From assembly GCF_000018145.1 (NCBI RefSeq), contig NC_009952.1:377501-441500 (forward strand): a DNA stretch of 64,000 nucleotides, written 5' to 3'. Numbering within the stretch: the stretch's first letter is position 1; each line of letters opens with the position of its first letter. Source of the stretch: Dinoroseobacter shibae DFL 12 = DSM 16493 (lineage in GTDB: Bacteria; Pseudomonadota; Alphaproteobacteria; Rhodobacterales; Rhodobacteraceae). Below, one piece after another: positions 27,697 through 37,479 of this stretch. The position numbers were made by a program, and so were the translations under genes. The notes beneath the pieces were generated by a model. That model saw only the letters and a program-made list of their open reading frames with translations, did not search any database and was not told the DNA's origin.

Positions 27697-28522
27697 CCCT
27701 CGTCGGCTCTTGGGCGGGTGTGTCCGCCTCGCGGTAGAAATAGATCCCCAGACGGTACCGTTCGGTTCCGTCCTCCGGGGTTGTGTCGGCCGCCCGTTGG
27801 CTCAGGCTCTCGGCATTCAGGGTCTCCAGCAGGTCCTGGGACAAGGTGCGGGCGCGGTCCTCGATCCGGTCGACGGCTTCGCTCGGAAGGCGGTTGTAGA
27901 ACACCGCGCGTTCGAAAAAGGGCGGGTCCTCGGCCATCAGGTTTTCCGAGGCCGCGGCGATGTGGTCGCCCACATTGGCCGCGAAGAACACGAGCCGGTC
28001 CGCATCAGAGGCCGGGCCGCGCCGGGCGGTGTCCGAGATCCGCAGGCGCCCCTCCGCGTCCTCTGTCACAAGGCCCTGGCGCAAGAGTTCGTCCAGCACG
28101 GTGCGCGGGCGGATGTCGGTGTTGATCGCACGCACCAGCGCCTCGAAACTCGGGCCGCTCTCGGCGGTCCGGGGCAGGGGGCGCGGCGCGCCGGTGTCGT
28201 CGCGATAGTCGGCTCGGGCCATCCACTGACCGAGCACGGTGGCGAACATCGCCGATTTGGCCCGGGCGCTTTCCCAGCGCTCGCCGCCCTGGGACAGGAT
28301 TGCGCGGACATCGCGGCGGTGGACCCCGGTCAGCAGGGTGATCCGGCTGTCGGTGGGCGGCTCGGAGCCAATGCGGAACGCGTCATGGGCGATTTCCACG
28401 TAGACCGATTTCAGGAGCTTGTAGAAGGCTGGCGCGGTCACCCCCCGGGCGATCAGCGTGCGCACGATGGGGCGCATCAGGCCCCGCATGACCTTCAGAA
28501 ACCGTTGACTGTCCTGCTCCAT
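27674..28522 (-). CDS. DUF6502 family protein
   Basis: A 282-residue cytosolic protein. The N-terminus FLKVMRGLMRPIVRTLIARGVT, then FYKLLKSVYVEIA and TGVHRRDVRAIL, is the DUF6502 pattern and looks like a winged-helix DNA-binding fold. The partner gene for a DUF5666 exported protein follows with overlap. It may regulate its neighbour, but no direct evidence exists. It is divergent from the fasciclin gene. Confidence 0.8.
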   Translation of the reverse strand: MEQDSQRFLKVMRGLMRPIVRTLIARGVTAPAFYKLLKSVYVEIAHDAFRIGSEPPTDSRITLLTGVHRRDVRAILSQGGERWESARAKSAMFATVLGQWMARADYRDDTGAPRPLPRTAESGPSFEALVRAINTDIRPRTVLDELLRQGLVTEDAEGRLRISDTARRGPASDADRLVFFAANVGDHIAAASENLMAEDPPFFERAVFYNRLPSEAVDRIEDRARTLSQDLLETLNAESLSQRAADTTPEDGTERYRLGIYFYREADTPAQEPTRDDGGDKN

Positions 28523-28753
28523 GGACGGAGAGGATAAACTTCGTGTGATAATTTTCCACAGTTAACTTGACCCAATTTGACGCAGCTATAGGTTCCGAAG
28601 TGTGAAAATTGCACACACGCCCTATCTTGGGCGTTCCGCTGGGAGGGCAGGGGGCATGACAGGTCCGATTTCACAGGGTGCCTCCGGGCGTCCACGGACG
28701 CCCGCCGAAGCCGACCCGGACGACAGCGAAACCGCGACAAGGAGTGACCACCC

Positions 28754-30286
28754 ATGACCAGATTTTCCACGAAGCTGCCGAATATCGTGGCGATTGCCGC
28801 CGGGTCCGATGATTTCAACCTGCTGGTGAAGGCGCTCACGGCAGCCGACCTCGTTGGCACGGTGCAGGGACTGAAGGACATCACCGTCTTCGCGCCGACG
28901 GACGCGGCCTTCACCCAACTGGCGGTCGATCTGGGCTTTGCCGGCGACACCGGGGACGAGGATGCAGTGTTCGCCAGCCTTGTCGCCAGCCTGACCGAGT
29001 TGGGCGGGGGCGATCCGATCCCTCTGCTGACAGATGTGCTGCTCTATCACGTCTCGGCGGGCGCCAAGACGGCGGCGGAGATCGATGCGCTGGAGGTGGT
29101 CGGGACCTTCTTGCCCGGGGCCACCTTCGGATCGGAGGGCACCGAACTGGTCGATAACGAGCCGGATGTGGCGAACCCGAACATCGTGATCCCGGACATC
29201 GCGGCCTCAAACGGAACGATCCAGGCGATCGACCGGGTTCTCTTGCCGATCGACATTCCGGGCAATGAGCCTCCCGCGCCGACCGAGACCCTTGCGGGAA
29301 TCGTCGCGGCCAGTGGCGGGGTTTTCGACGGGGACAAATCGGATTTCGACCTTCTGCTGAACGCGGTGCAGGCCGCGGGGCTGGTCGGGGCGCTGGACGA
29401 TCCGGAGGCCGACCTGACCGTGTTTGCGCCCAATGACGCGGCTTTCATCGGGTTGGCGCAGACGCTGGGCTTTGACGGGGAGGACGAGGGCGCGGCCTTC
29501 GCCCATATCGTCGAGGCGCTGACCCTGTTGTCGGGGGGCGGGGATCCGATCCCGCTGTTGCAGGATATCCTGCTCTACCACGTGGTGCCCGAAGCGCTGG
29601 GGTCGGACGCGGTGCTGTCGGCCGAGAGCATTCCGACCCTTCTGGGTGCACCTCTGGGCGTGGACGGGGTGAGCCTCGTCGACGCGGACCCTGATATCGG
29701 CGATCCGGCGCTGATCGAAACCGATATCGCGGCCACGAACGGGATCGCCCATGTGCTCGACGGGGTGCTCTTGCCGGCGGATATCCTGAACGGGGACGGC
29801 GGGCGCGGGCGCGTCGATTTCGAGATCGGAGACGCGGGCAACGAGCGCTTCTTCACCGGGGCGAATACGGATTTCGTCTCGGGGCTTGGTGGAAATGACG
29901 TGATCCGGCTGGGAGCGGGCGATGATGTCGGCCTTGGCGGTGCGGGCAACGACACGCTGCAGGGTGGTCGGGGGGCCGACACCCTCGATGGCGGGGCCGG
30001 GCGCGATGTGCTGAAAGGAGGCCTTGGGGATGACCTGCTCACCGGCGGCGCGGATGCGGATGTGTTCCTGTTCAATGGCTTCAGCGGTGCCGACACGATC
30101 ACTGATTTCTCCCTGGGCGAAGATCTGCTCCAGATCCGGGCGCGCGGCATCGACGATTATGGCGACCTCGCCCATCGCATCAGTGACAGCGACGCGGGCG
30201 CGGTGATCGCCTTCGGCGGTACCGAGATCACTCTGGCCGGGATCGGTGCCGATGCCCTGACCGCCAGCGATTTCCAGTTCATCTGA
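28754..30286 (+). CDS. Double fasciclin domain protein with RTX tail
   Basis: A 510-residue extracellular adhesin-like protein. Two FAS1 domains are visible (about residues 8-165 and 175-345), each with the block TVFAPTDAAF/TVFAPNDAAF and a closing GTIQAIDRVLLP/GIAHVLDGVLLP. About residues 370-440 hold glycine-aspartate RTX repeats (GGNDVIRLGAGDD, GGAGNDTL, GGRGADTLDGG, GGLGDDLLTGG), which bind calcium and usually mark type I secretion. There is no Sec signal; the tail ADVFLFNGFSGADTITDF fits a C-terminal type I signal. No transporter genes are nearby. Confidence 0.9.
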   Translation: MTRFSTKLPNIVAIAAGSDDFNLLVKALTAADLVGTVQGLKDITVFAPTDAAFTQLAVDLGFAGDTGDEDAVFASLVASLTELGGGDPIPLLTDVLLYHVSAGAKTAAEIDALEVVGTFLPGATFGSEGTELVDNEPDVANPNIVIPDIAASNGTIQAIDRVLLPIDIPGNEPPAPTETLAGIVAASGGVFDGDKSDFDLLLNAVQAAGLVGALDDPEADLTVFAPNDAAFIGLAQTLGFDGEDEGAAFAHIVEALTLLSGGGDPIPLLQDILLYHVVPEALGSDAVLSAESIPTLLGAPLGVDGVSLVDADPDIGDPALIETDIAATNGIAHVLDGVLLPADILNGDGGRGRVDFEIGDAGNERFFTGANTDFVSGLGGNDVIRLGAGDDVGLGGAGNDTLQGGRGADTLDGGAGRDVLKGGLGDDLLTGGADADVFLFNGFSGADTITDFSLGEDLLQIRARGIDDYGDLAHRISDSDAGAVIAFGGTEITLAGIGADALTASDFQFI

Positions 30287-30335
30287 AGCAATATCGGCGG
30301 CCTCGCAATCCGGGGCCGCCGGTTATCTCGGGCAG

Positions 30336-30695
30336 ATGCATGCCGAGGCGGGTGTTGCCCTTCTCGGGCCACGCCGGGTTGGTGAGACGACGCTCGGGCT
30401 GGATCTCTCAGAGATCCGGGAGACCTTTTATTCCGACATGGCGCGCACCGCGGACCGACAGATCCTTGATGAGCCCGATGTTTATCTCGACGAGCTGTTG
30501 GGCAAACTGGTGGTGATCGACGAGGTCCAGTCAATACCGGGGCGCTTCTGTGCGCCCGGAGCGCAGATCGCCCGCCCCACGGCCGAACACCGCACCGGGC
30601 AATTTCTGTTGCTTGGCTCGACCTCAAATACCCTGCTCCAGCAGAGCGCGGAATTGCTCATGGTCCGGGCCAGCCACCACGATCTGACCTTTTAA
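30336..30695 (+). pseudogene. Remnant of an AAA / DUF4143 ATPase
   Basis: 119 residues corresponding to the N-terminal ATPase part of a family normally about 400 residues long. Walker A is decayed: GPRRVGETTL has Glu where the family has Lys. Walker B VVIDEVQ and the sensor block FLLLGSTSNTLLQQS are still readable. The DUF4143 C-terminal domain is missing, and the following 230 bp contain no open continuation. It is a broken gene. Confidence 0.75.
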
Positions 30696-30926
30696 ACGCG
30701 AGATGAACAGGCTCAGCGCGCTCTACAATTGCTTGGGTCTCCTGGCGGTTTCCTGCCCAATCGGACCGCACCAGGCTGACCTTGCGGGAGGATTTCATCC
30801 CTTCCTGATTGCAAGGCGATATGCTGAGCTTCGCCCTGCGCCCAAGCGATAGTTTGCAGGGGCGTTTTTCCCAAGCGGCGGCGCCTCGGCACCGCCGCCA
30901 GGAAGATCACGCGGCGCGGGGGACGA

Positions 30927-31379
30927 TCACGCGCTCTCGGGCGCGGCGGGATCGGACACGCGGATCACGGTGAGCATGCGCCGCTCTTCGCCCCGCGTGT
31001 TCCAGTGGAACACGGCCCCCTCGGCCAGCCCCAGAAGCGCTACGCCGATCGGGGTCATCACCGACACCCGCGCGCGAGAGATGTCTGCATCCTCGGGATA
31101 GACCAGCGTCACGGTGCGTTCCTGGCCCGTGGTCTCGTCGCGAAAGGTGGCGGATTTGCCGATCCCGATCACGTTGAGCGGCATCTTGGCGGCCGGCACG
31201 ATACGGGCGCGCGCGATCTCTTCCAAAAGCCGGTCGGCCAGCGCCGGGTTGCGATCCATCGCGCCTTCGGCCAGGGCTTCGATATGCGACAGGTCGTCGG
31301 CGTTGATCACGATGCGGGGCCTGCGTCCTTTGGGCTTGGGCGCGGCCTGGGGTCGAGATCTGGTATCGGGCATTTTCAT
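30927..31379 (-). CDS. rnk: Rnk-like nucleoside diphosphate kinase regulator (GreA/GreB C-domain)
   Basis: A 150-residue protein with a basic N-terminus (RPQAAPKPKGRRPRIVI), a short coiled segment and a GreA/GreB C-terminal FKBP-like domain: NVIGIGKSATFRD, VTLVYPEDADISRARVSVMTPIGVALLGL, AVFHWN. Rnk proteins bind RNA polymerase near the secondary channel. It stands alone, divergent from DUF1127. The ATG is preceded by GGAGG at about 31381-31385 on the minus strand. Confidence 0.85.
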   Translation of the reverse strand: MKMPDTRSRPQAAPKPKGRRPRIVINADDLSHIEALAEGAMDRNPALADRLLEEIARARIVPAAKMPLNVIGIGKSATFRDETTGQERTVTLVYPEDADISRARVSVMTPIGVALLGLAEGAVFHWNTRGEERRMLTVIRVSDPAAPESA

Positions 31380-32119
31380 ACCTCCTTGAGGTTCGAGCGG
31401 GCGACATCGCGGATCGGGGTGGGGCGGCTGCCGCGGTGCTAGTTGGCGCGTGCAACAGTGCGGGGGCGCCGGCCGTCAAGCGCCAACGGACCGGGCCAGG
31501 CGGTCTGCAACGCGCAGACATGCCGGTCCTGTCCGTAGGTGATGTTCTGCAAATCCTGGATATTGGTCATGCCCTTGCCCCCCAACGATCTGACGTCGCG
31601 ATTGTACTTCGGAAAATCGAGGATCCCCGGATGGGATCGGAGGCGCTTGCGCCTACGCCATCGGGGGAAGCGGGCGGGTCAGAAGAAGAACTCGAAGTGC
31701 AACTGCGTCACCTGAGATACTGCGGAGGTAAGTACTCATCTGCTATAGGTCAATCGGCGTAAGACGCGCGCTTCAACCACAGGCACTGGGTTGAGAGGGG
31801 CATCGGCGCTTTCGCGCCTATCGGAGATCGGAGCCGTTGGAGAGATTGAATCCACGGGTTGGCATAGCTATATGTAATTTATGAAAAAGTTCGGTGTTCA
31901 TAAGAGGTTCCTGCCCACCGCAGGGAAGCTTCTGAACCGCCATTGACCCCGGCGGCGCGCGGTCACGCGTGCTCATGAAATGCCGGGGCGAAACCTCCCA
32001 GTTTTGATAAACTCAAGGACGGGCGCAAATCCGTCGCGGCGGATCGGAATGTCGTCTTCCGGCCTCGATAACCGCGCCCTGCCAGGCTCTTGTTCTCTCT
32101 CTCAGGAATGGAGGATGTC
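31380..32119. other. Long non-coding stretch
   Basis: No well-supported gene. A plus-strand frame at 31436-31762 (108 residues) lacks a ribosome site and family similarity. A TTGAT-AAA-CTCAA inverted repeat near 32005 resembles an Fnr box but has a 3-base spacer. The right end holds the promoter area of the DUF1127 gene. Confidence 0.4.
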
Positions 32120-32419
32120 ATGTCTGTCTTCATTACCCGTGAAATGATCGCGTCCAATACGCCGACCGCGCCGCGGTCTGCCGAACCCGGTGTGATCGGG
32201 CGTTTCATGCAACGTGCCGCGCGCCAGTGGCGGGATCGCAGGATGATCGCGCAGCTGCAGTCCATGGAGGACTGGGTGTTGCGCGATATCGGGATCGAGC
32301 GGGGCGAAATCCCCGCCATCGTCGCCCGGCTCAACGACCGGGAAGTGCGCATGACGCCCGTGTCGAAACCCGACCAGCAGTCTTCCGTGATGCAGCATGC
32401 CTATCAGAAAGCGGCCTGA
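32120..32419 (+). CDS. DUF1127 domain protein
   Basis: About 99 residues. The DUF1127 (YjiS-like) core is QWRDRRMIAQLQSMEDWVLRDIGIERGEIPAIV, an arginine-rich helix pair that binds small RNAs in some alphaproteobacteria. I chose ATG 32120 (MSVFITREM) because GGAGGA lies 6-11 bases upstream. It is a stand-alone gene before the USP locus. Confidence 0.85.
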   Translation: MSVFITREMIASNTPTAPRSAEPGVIGRFMQRAARQWRDRRMIAQLQSMEDWVLRDIGIERGEIPAIVARLNDREVRMTPVSKPDQQSSVMQHAYQKAA

Positions 32420-32502
32420 CCCCATGCCGCCATGCCATGATCCGGCGGGGCGGCCACCCTGGCCGCGCTTCCATTCTCGCTTCTTCAGAAAGGACCAGTC
32501 CC

Positions 32503-32709
32503 ATGATGCTCAGTAAAGTCGATTTCGAAGATCTCTTCCCCCACCTGTTCCCACCTGCTGCCAGGCCTGCCCACCCGCCTGTCATCGGGGCCAAGGCAGA
32601 AGCGGGCCCTGACCGGGCCGTTTCCGAGGTTCGGGCAGATGACGCGATGATTGGGGCGAAGCCGGTGGCCGCGAACCTGAACGGCATGCGGCAAAAAGAG
32701 ATCGCCTGA
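32503..32709 (+). CDS. Small hypothetical protein
   Basis: A 68-residue protein, MMLSKVDFEDLFPHLF..., Pro- and Ala-rich, of no family that I recognise. AAAGGA lies about nine bases before the ATG. It stands between DUF1127 and the universal stress protein on the same strand and may be cotranscribed with one of them. The long frame from 32227 through DUF1127 is a shadow; only this tail looks real. Confidence 0.45.
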   Translation: MMLSKVDFEDLFPHLFPPAARPAHPPVIGAKAEAGPDRAVSEVRADDAMIGAKPVAANLNGMRQKEIA

Positions 32710-32783
32710 CGGCACTCATCGCGCACCGCGGCGGCTTCTGGGGAAGCCTGCCGCGGTCCATTTGAGCGAAGGAAGGGGTCGTT

Positions 32784-33677
32784 GTGAGCGTAAGGTGCAT
32801 TCTCGCCGCCGTGGGCGGTTTTCCACAGGACGAAGCCGTCCTTGAACGGGCGGTAGATATCGCAGCGCGCCACCGCGCCGCTCTCGTCGTCGTCCATATC
32901 GTGGATCTGCCCGTCATGGGCGGTCTGTCGGCCGATTCCGATACCCTGCGTGACCAGGCGGCCCAGGCCGCGCGAGACCGGATCGAGGTTTGCGCGGCCA
33001 GGCTGGGACAGCAGGCGCCCGCCCTGGATATCCGGGTCGCAAGCGGCGCACCGGCCCTGTGCCTGATCGCGATGAGCGATGAGATCGACCCCGATCTGAT
33101 CGTGATGCGGGCCCACCAGCGCACGAGCATCGCCGACAAGATCCTCGGGTCCACGACGGACCGCGTGATCGCCGGAGGCTCGCGTCCCGTCCTGGTGGTC
33201 AAACGAGCCGTGGAAGGCGCCTATGCCAGCGTTTTCGTGACCACCAATGGCAAGGATGACGCCGAAGGCGCGCTGCGCTTCACCCGGCGCCTGCTTCCGG
33301 CGGCGGAGCTGAACCTCGTGCAGGCTGTTCAGGTCGCTCCGCAACTGGAAGAGGCGATGCTCCGGATCGGGACCGGCCAGTCGGAGGTGCGCGCTCATCT
33401 CGACGAACTGGCGCAGATCGCCACCGCCGAGTTGGGCGCGCTCGTGGCGCAGGCGGAAGGCGGCGTTGCGCACAGGGTCCTGCGCGGGGATCCGGCCGCA
33501 GCGCTGGTGCGCGAGGCGCGGGCGACCTCGGTCGATCTGATTGTGGCCGGGGCCGGTCGGAGCGGCTTGTTGCGCCGCGCGTTCGTCGGCAGCGTTGCGC
33601 GGCGTCTGCTGCGCGATGCCGAGTGCGATGTGCTGATCCTGTATCCCGAGGCGTCGGACGAGGCCCATGGCGCGTAA
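32784..33677 (+). CDS. Tandem universal stress protein
   Basis: A 297-residue protein with two UspA domains. Domain 1 (1-145) begins CILAAVGGFPQDEAVLERAVDIA and has RAHQRTSIADKILGSTTDRVI; domain 2 ends AGAGRSGLLRRAFVGSVARRLL then CDVLILYP. The G-x2-G-x9-G-S/T ATP-binding pattern is present in some form in both. Tandem USPs are common in the anaerobic-stress regions of proteobacteria with PHA and fermentation genes, as here. The start is GTG or ATG near 32784; GTGAGC matches MSVRC. Confidence 0.88.
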   Translation: MSVRCILAAVGGFPQDEAVLERAVDIAARHRAALVVVHIVDLPVMGGLSADSDTLRDQAAQAARDRIEVCAARLGQQAPALDIRVASGAPALCLIAMSDEIDPDLIVMRAHQRTSIADKILGSTTDRVIAGGSRPVLVVKRAVEGAYASVFVTTNGKDDAEGALRFTRRLLPAAELNLVQAVQVAPQLEEAMLRIGTGQSEVRAHLDELAQIATAELGALVAQAEGGVAHRVLRGDPAAALVREARATSVDLIVAGAGRSGLLRRAFVGSVARRLLRDAECDVLILYPEASDEAHGA

Positions 33678-33830
33678 CCCGCGGACCGGGCCTGAAGGGG
33701 GCTCCCGCTTGCGCTATCTGAGCAGCCCGGAATGCGTTAGCCTTCCCGGATTGCGCCACCTTGTGTCCGTTGGAGGTCGAAAATTCCCTTTCATGCCAAC
33801 CCTGCGAGACTGAGAGACCTTCTCGCGCCA

Positions 33831-35084
33831 GTGCGGTCGCTATTGACGGCCACGGTCGCGCTGATGGCCGGGAACGGTCTGTTGGGTGTCGTGCTGCCCC
33901 TGCGCATGGAGGCGGCGGAGTATCCCGTCGCTCTGACCGGGGCGATCATGGCGGCTTATTACCTCGGGCTCGCATTGGGGGGATTTCGGGCCAAGCGGGT
34001 CATTCTACGCATCGGTCACATCCGCGCCTTCGCGGCCTTCGCGGCGCTGACCTCGACTGTTTGCCTGGCGTATGCGTTCTTCTTCAACCCCGCGGCCTGG
34101 GTGCTCCTGAGGGTGATCAACGGGTTCTGCATCGCGGGCATGACGACAACCATCGAAAGCTGGCTCAACGAACGCAGTAGTAACGCCACCCGCGGGCGCG
34201 TTCTGGGCTATTACATGCTGGCCTTCTATCTCGCGATTGCGCTGGGTCAGACCCTGGTGAACGTCGCGCCCGTCAACGGTGACGATCACCTGATGATCGC
34301 CGCGGCCCTGATCGGCTTGTCACTGGTTCCCGTCGCGATGACCCGCCTGGGCGAGCCTGACCTGCGCGAGGTGCGCAGCCTGGGGGTGGGGGACCTGTAT
34401 GCCGCGTCGAAGGTCGGTGTCGTGGGTGCCAGCGTGGCCGGCATTCTGGTCGGATCCTTCTATGCCCTGGCCATGGTGTTCGCCCGGCAGATCGGCCTCG
34501 GCGTCACCGAGGCGGCGTTGTTCATGAGCACCGTGGTCATCGGCGGGCTGGCCGCACAGGTGCCCGTGGGCATGCTGGCGGACCGGTTCGACCGGCGTAT
34601 CGTCATGGCCTGCATCCTGCTGGCCGTGGGGCTGTCCTGGGGCCTTCTTTCTGGCGCGATCACCAATGGGGGGGTGCCGCTTGCGGTGCTGGTCGTCATG
34701 GCGCTGGCCTTCGGCGGGGCGATCAGCTCTGTCTATCCGCTCTGCGTTGCGCAGACTTTCGACCGGCTGGACCGCCGGGCCTATGTCGCGGCTTCGGGGC
34801 GGCTTTTGATGATCTATTCCATCGGGGCGACCATCGGGCCGTTGCTGGCCTCGGCATTGATGTCGGTTTACGGGCCCCGCTCGTTCTTCCTGTTCGAGTC
34901 GGCGCTGGCCATGGCTTACGCGTGTTTCGTGTTGCTGCGGGTCGTGACGGGCGCGAAACCGCCCGCCGCGGGGGAGCGGGAGAAATACGTGCCCTTGCCC
35001 GACACCTCTGCGGTGGCGAGCGCACTCGATCCGCGGACCGAGCCGGAGCCGGAGCCCGTGGCCCAGCCGGACCCGAAACCATAG
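33831..35084 (+). CDS. MFS transporter, YcaD-like
   Basis: A 417-residue inner-membrane protein with about 12 hydrophobic segments. Family features: NGLLGVVLPLRM in TM1, YYLGLALGGFRAKR, NGFCIAGMTTTIESWLNE in TM4, RVLGYYMLAFYLAIALGQ in TM5 and GMLADRFDRR in the central loop. It resembles the YcaD subgroup of the MFS; the substrate is unknown. Start GTG 33831. The C-terminal tail is Pro/Glu-rich (EPEPEPVAQPDPKP). Confidence 0.87.
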   Translation: MRSLLTATVALMAGNGLLGVVLPLRMEAAEYPVALTGAIMAAYYLGLALGGFRAKRVILRIGHIRAFAAFAALTSTVCLAYAFFFNPAAWVLLRVINGFCIAGMTTTIESWLNERSSNATRGRVLGYYMLAFYLAIALGQTLVNVAPVNGDDHLMIAAALIGLSLVPVAMTRLGEPDLREVRSLGVGDLYAASKVGVVGASVAGILVGSFYALAMVFARQIGLGVTEAALFMSTVVIGGLAAQVPVGMLADRFDRRIVMACILLAVGLSWGLLSGAITNGGVPLAVLVVMALAFGGAISSVYPLCVAQTFDRLDRRAYVAASGRLLMIYSIGATIGPLLASALMSVYGPRSFFLFESALAMAYACFVLLRVVTGAKPPAAGEREKYVPLPDTSAVASALDPRTEPEPEPVAQPDPKP

Positions 35085-35223
35085 GCGCGCGCAGATCGGT
35101 TCGTGCCGCGTGGGAGACGTTTTTCGCGGGATCCAAACGTCCGGTGGCGCGTTTCGTGGCATACCTCTTGGTCAGCCAGGATGCTACCAATGGCACCGAT
35201 CAGGTCTCGGAGGACGGTTGTTG

Positions 35224-35934
35224 ATGGAATTCACACTGGCAAGCTGGAACATTCGTGCCGGTTTGGGGCGGGATCTGCGCCGACGCCCGTTGCGCACGAT
35301 CGAGGTGATCACCGGGCTCGATGCCGATATTCTGGTCCTGCAGGAAGCGGATTTCCGCATGCAACCTCGGCCTGCCGCCCTGCCGGCACCGCGCGGGCGG
35401 ATCGGCCCGTTTCGCGTGATCGACCTGACCCCGGATGCGGTCGGGCTGGGCTGGCACGGGATCGCGGTGCTCAAACACCCCGCTGTCAAGGTGGACGGGA
35501 TCCGGCGCTACGATCTGCCGGCGCTGGAGCCGCGCGGGGCGGTCGTGGTCGATATCCGCGTCAGGCAGTGCCCGTTACGGGTGGTCGGTGTGCATCTGGG
35601 GCTGTTGCGGGGCAACCGGCGCAAGCAGATCGCGTATATCGCCGAGCAACTTGCGGCGCTGGACCAGCGGCCTACGATCATCGCGGGCGATTTCAACGAA
35701 TGGCGGGAGCGCAAGGGGCTCGAGACCTTGCCCGACTGGCTGCGCACGCACAGTCCCGGGCCGACCTTCCCTGCCGGGCGGCCCTTGCTGAAGCTGGACA
35801 AGATCGCGATGAGCCATGACATCACACTGATGGACTCGGTGGTGGTGGGCGATCCGGCCGCGAAGGTCGCCTCCGATCACCGGCCGATCTGGGCGCGGTT
35901 CCGCCTGGCCCCGGAACACGAGGAGGCCTGCTAG
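35224..35934 (+). CDS. Endonuclease/exonuclease/phosphatase family protein
   Basis: A 236-residue EEP-fold hydrolase. Motifs: LASWNIRAG, ILVLQEAD (metal Glu), VVGVHLGLLRGNRR, IIAGDFNEWRE (Asp/Asn) and the closing SDHRPIWARF (catalytic His). ATG 35224 follows GGAGG at about 35209; the frame's earlier start at 35110 is not supported. The stop abuts the next ATG at 35935, so it is coupled with the phospholipase D-like gene. A substrate in nucleic acid or membrane lipid is possible; the pairing with a PLD enzyme is common. Confidence 0.88.
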   Translation: MEFTLASWNIRAGLGRDLRRRPLRTIEVITGLDADILVLQEADFRMQPRPAALPAPRGRIGPFRVIDLTPDAVGLGWHGIAVLKHPAVKVDGIRRYDLPALEPRGAVVVDIRVRQCPLRVVGVHLGLLRGNRRKQIAYIAEQLAALDQRPTIIAGDFNEWRERKGLETLPDWLRTHSPGPTFPAGRPLLKLDKIAMSHDITLMDSVVVGDPAAKVASDHRPIWARFRLAPEHEEAC

Positions 35935-37479
35935 ATGGTTCCGATCGAGATACGGGTTCTGCTGTTTGCGGTCGGGGCGCTGGTGTTGGCGGTCCTGGTC
36001 GCTCGGCTGGTCTTTCCGGCGCCGACGCCCGAGCCGCAGAAGACGGGGCGCGCCCTTCCCCCCGCAGCCGAAGGTGTGCTGACCGAAGCGATGAGCACGC
36101 GGGCCGCGCAGCACCCGGGTCAGAGCGGCATCGCCGCGCTATCGGACGGCATGGAGGCCTATGTGGCGCGCATGGTGCTCGCCAACGCGGCCGCTTCGTC
36201 GATCGACGCGCAATACTACATCTGGCGCAACGACATGACCGGGCATCTGTTTCTGCAGGCGCTGTGGCGGGCGGCCGAACGGGGTGTGCGGGTGCGCCTT
36301 TTGCTCGACGATAACGGCATCCATGATCTCGATGGCATGCTGGCCACGCTGGACTCGCATCCGAATATCGAGGTGCGGCTGTTCAACCCTTTCGTCCTGC
36401 GTCGGTTCAAGCGGCTGTCCTACGCTTTCGACCTGTTCCGGCTGAACCACCGGATGCACAACAAGGCATTCACCGTCGATGGCCGCGTCAGCATTTTGGG
36501 CGGGCGCAACATCGGAGACGAGTATTTCGGGACCGGCGAAATCCCGTTGCAGATGGATCTGGACGTTCTGGCAGTGGGCGCGGTCGTCCCGGAGATCTCG
36601 GCCGATTTCGATCGCTACTGGAATGCCGACGCCACCCATTCGGCGGCGCGCATCCTGCACAGTCGCGCGGATCCGGAGGCGATGGCGGCGCAGTTCGACC
36701 GGGTCGAGAACGATCCGCGTCATGCGACCTACCGCGCGCAGCTCGAACAATCCGACCTGGTGTCCAGGCTGGCCAAGGGCGGGCTTGCGCTGGACTGGAC
36801 GAACGCCACCCTGATCAGCGACGATCCGGCCCGGGTGTTCGACCGTGTGCCGCGGTCGAAACGGTTTACCGCGCGTCTGTTGGATGCAATCGGGCCGATC
36901 GAGCACAGGTTCGATGGGGTCACGCCCTATTTCGTGCCGGGCGAGGCCGGGGTTGCGGCCTTCACCGCCATGGTGCGCAACGGCGTCACGGTCCGCATGC
37001 TGACCAATTCGCTGGAGGCGACCAACATGCTGCCGGTTCATGCCGGTTACAGCAAACGCCGCGCGCCCCTGTTACGCGTGGGCGTCGGTCTGTTCGAATT
37101 GCGCGCCCAGGCGGCCGGGGCCTCCGAGCGCGACAGGCTGGGCCCGCTGGGTTCATCGGGTTCGAACCTGCATGCCAAGACCTTCGCAGTGGACGGGGCG
37201 CGCATTTTCATAGGGTCGTTCAATTTCGATCCCAGATCGGCCTTGCTCAATACCGAAATGGGGCTGGTGATCGAGAGCGAGAGGATGGCGCAGGTACTGC
37301 ACGAGGCCTTCGACCGGGGGCTGGGCGGCATGGCCTGGCAGGTGAAGCTGGAGCGCGGCAAACCGGTCTGGATCGACGCCGAGAAGGCAATCCGCACCGA
37401 TGACGAGCCCGGCACGACCCTGGTCAGACGGATCGCCCTGCGGGTGATCGGATCGCTGCCGGTCGAATGGTTGCTGTGA
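35935..37479 (+). CDS. Phospholipase D / cardiolipin synthase-like protein
   Basis: A 514-residue protein with an N-terminal membrane anchor (LLFAVGALVLAVLVARLVF) and two HKD motifs: HNKAFTVDGRVSILGGRN (His175) and HAKTFAVDGARIFIGSFNFD (His413). Both are complete. The family transfers phosphatidyl groups or cleaves phosphodiesters at the membrane. It starts one base after the stop of the EEP gene, so the two are cotranscribed. Confidence 0.9.
   Translation: MVPIEIRVLLFAVGALVLAVLVARLVFPAPTPEPQKTGRALPPAAEGVLTEAMSTRAAQHPGQSGIAALSDGMEAYVARMVLANAAASSIDAQYYIWRNDMTGHLFLQALWRAAERGVRVRLLLDDNGIHDLDGMLATLDSHPNIEVRLFNPFVLRRFKRLSYAFDLFRLNHRMHNKAFTVDGRVSILGGRNIGDEYFGTGEIPLQMDLDVLAVGAVVPEISADFDRYWNADATHSAARILHSRADPEAMAAQFDRVENDPRHATYRAQLEQSDLVSRLAKGGLALDWTNATLISDDPARVFDRVPRSKRFTARLLDAIGPIEHRFDGVTPYFVPGEAGVAAFTAMVRNGVTVRMLTNSLEATNMLPVHAGYSKRRAPLLRVGVGLFELRAQAAGASERDRLGPLGSSGSNLHAKTFAVDGARIFIGSFNFDPRSALLNTEMGLVIESERMAQVLHEAFDRGLGGMAWQVKLERGKPVWIDAEKAIRTDDEPGTTLVRRIALRVIGSLPVEWLL

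Noticed and set aside
31436-31762. A 108-residue plus-strand frame
   Set aside because: No ribosome site, no family similarity and an unlikely composition at its start; kept only as part of a gap.
32000-32020. TTGAT-AAA-CTCAA near 32005 as a further Fnr box
   Set aside because: The spacer is three bases, not four, so it does not fit the pattern used for the other boxes.
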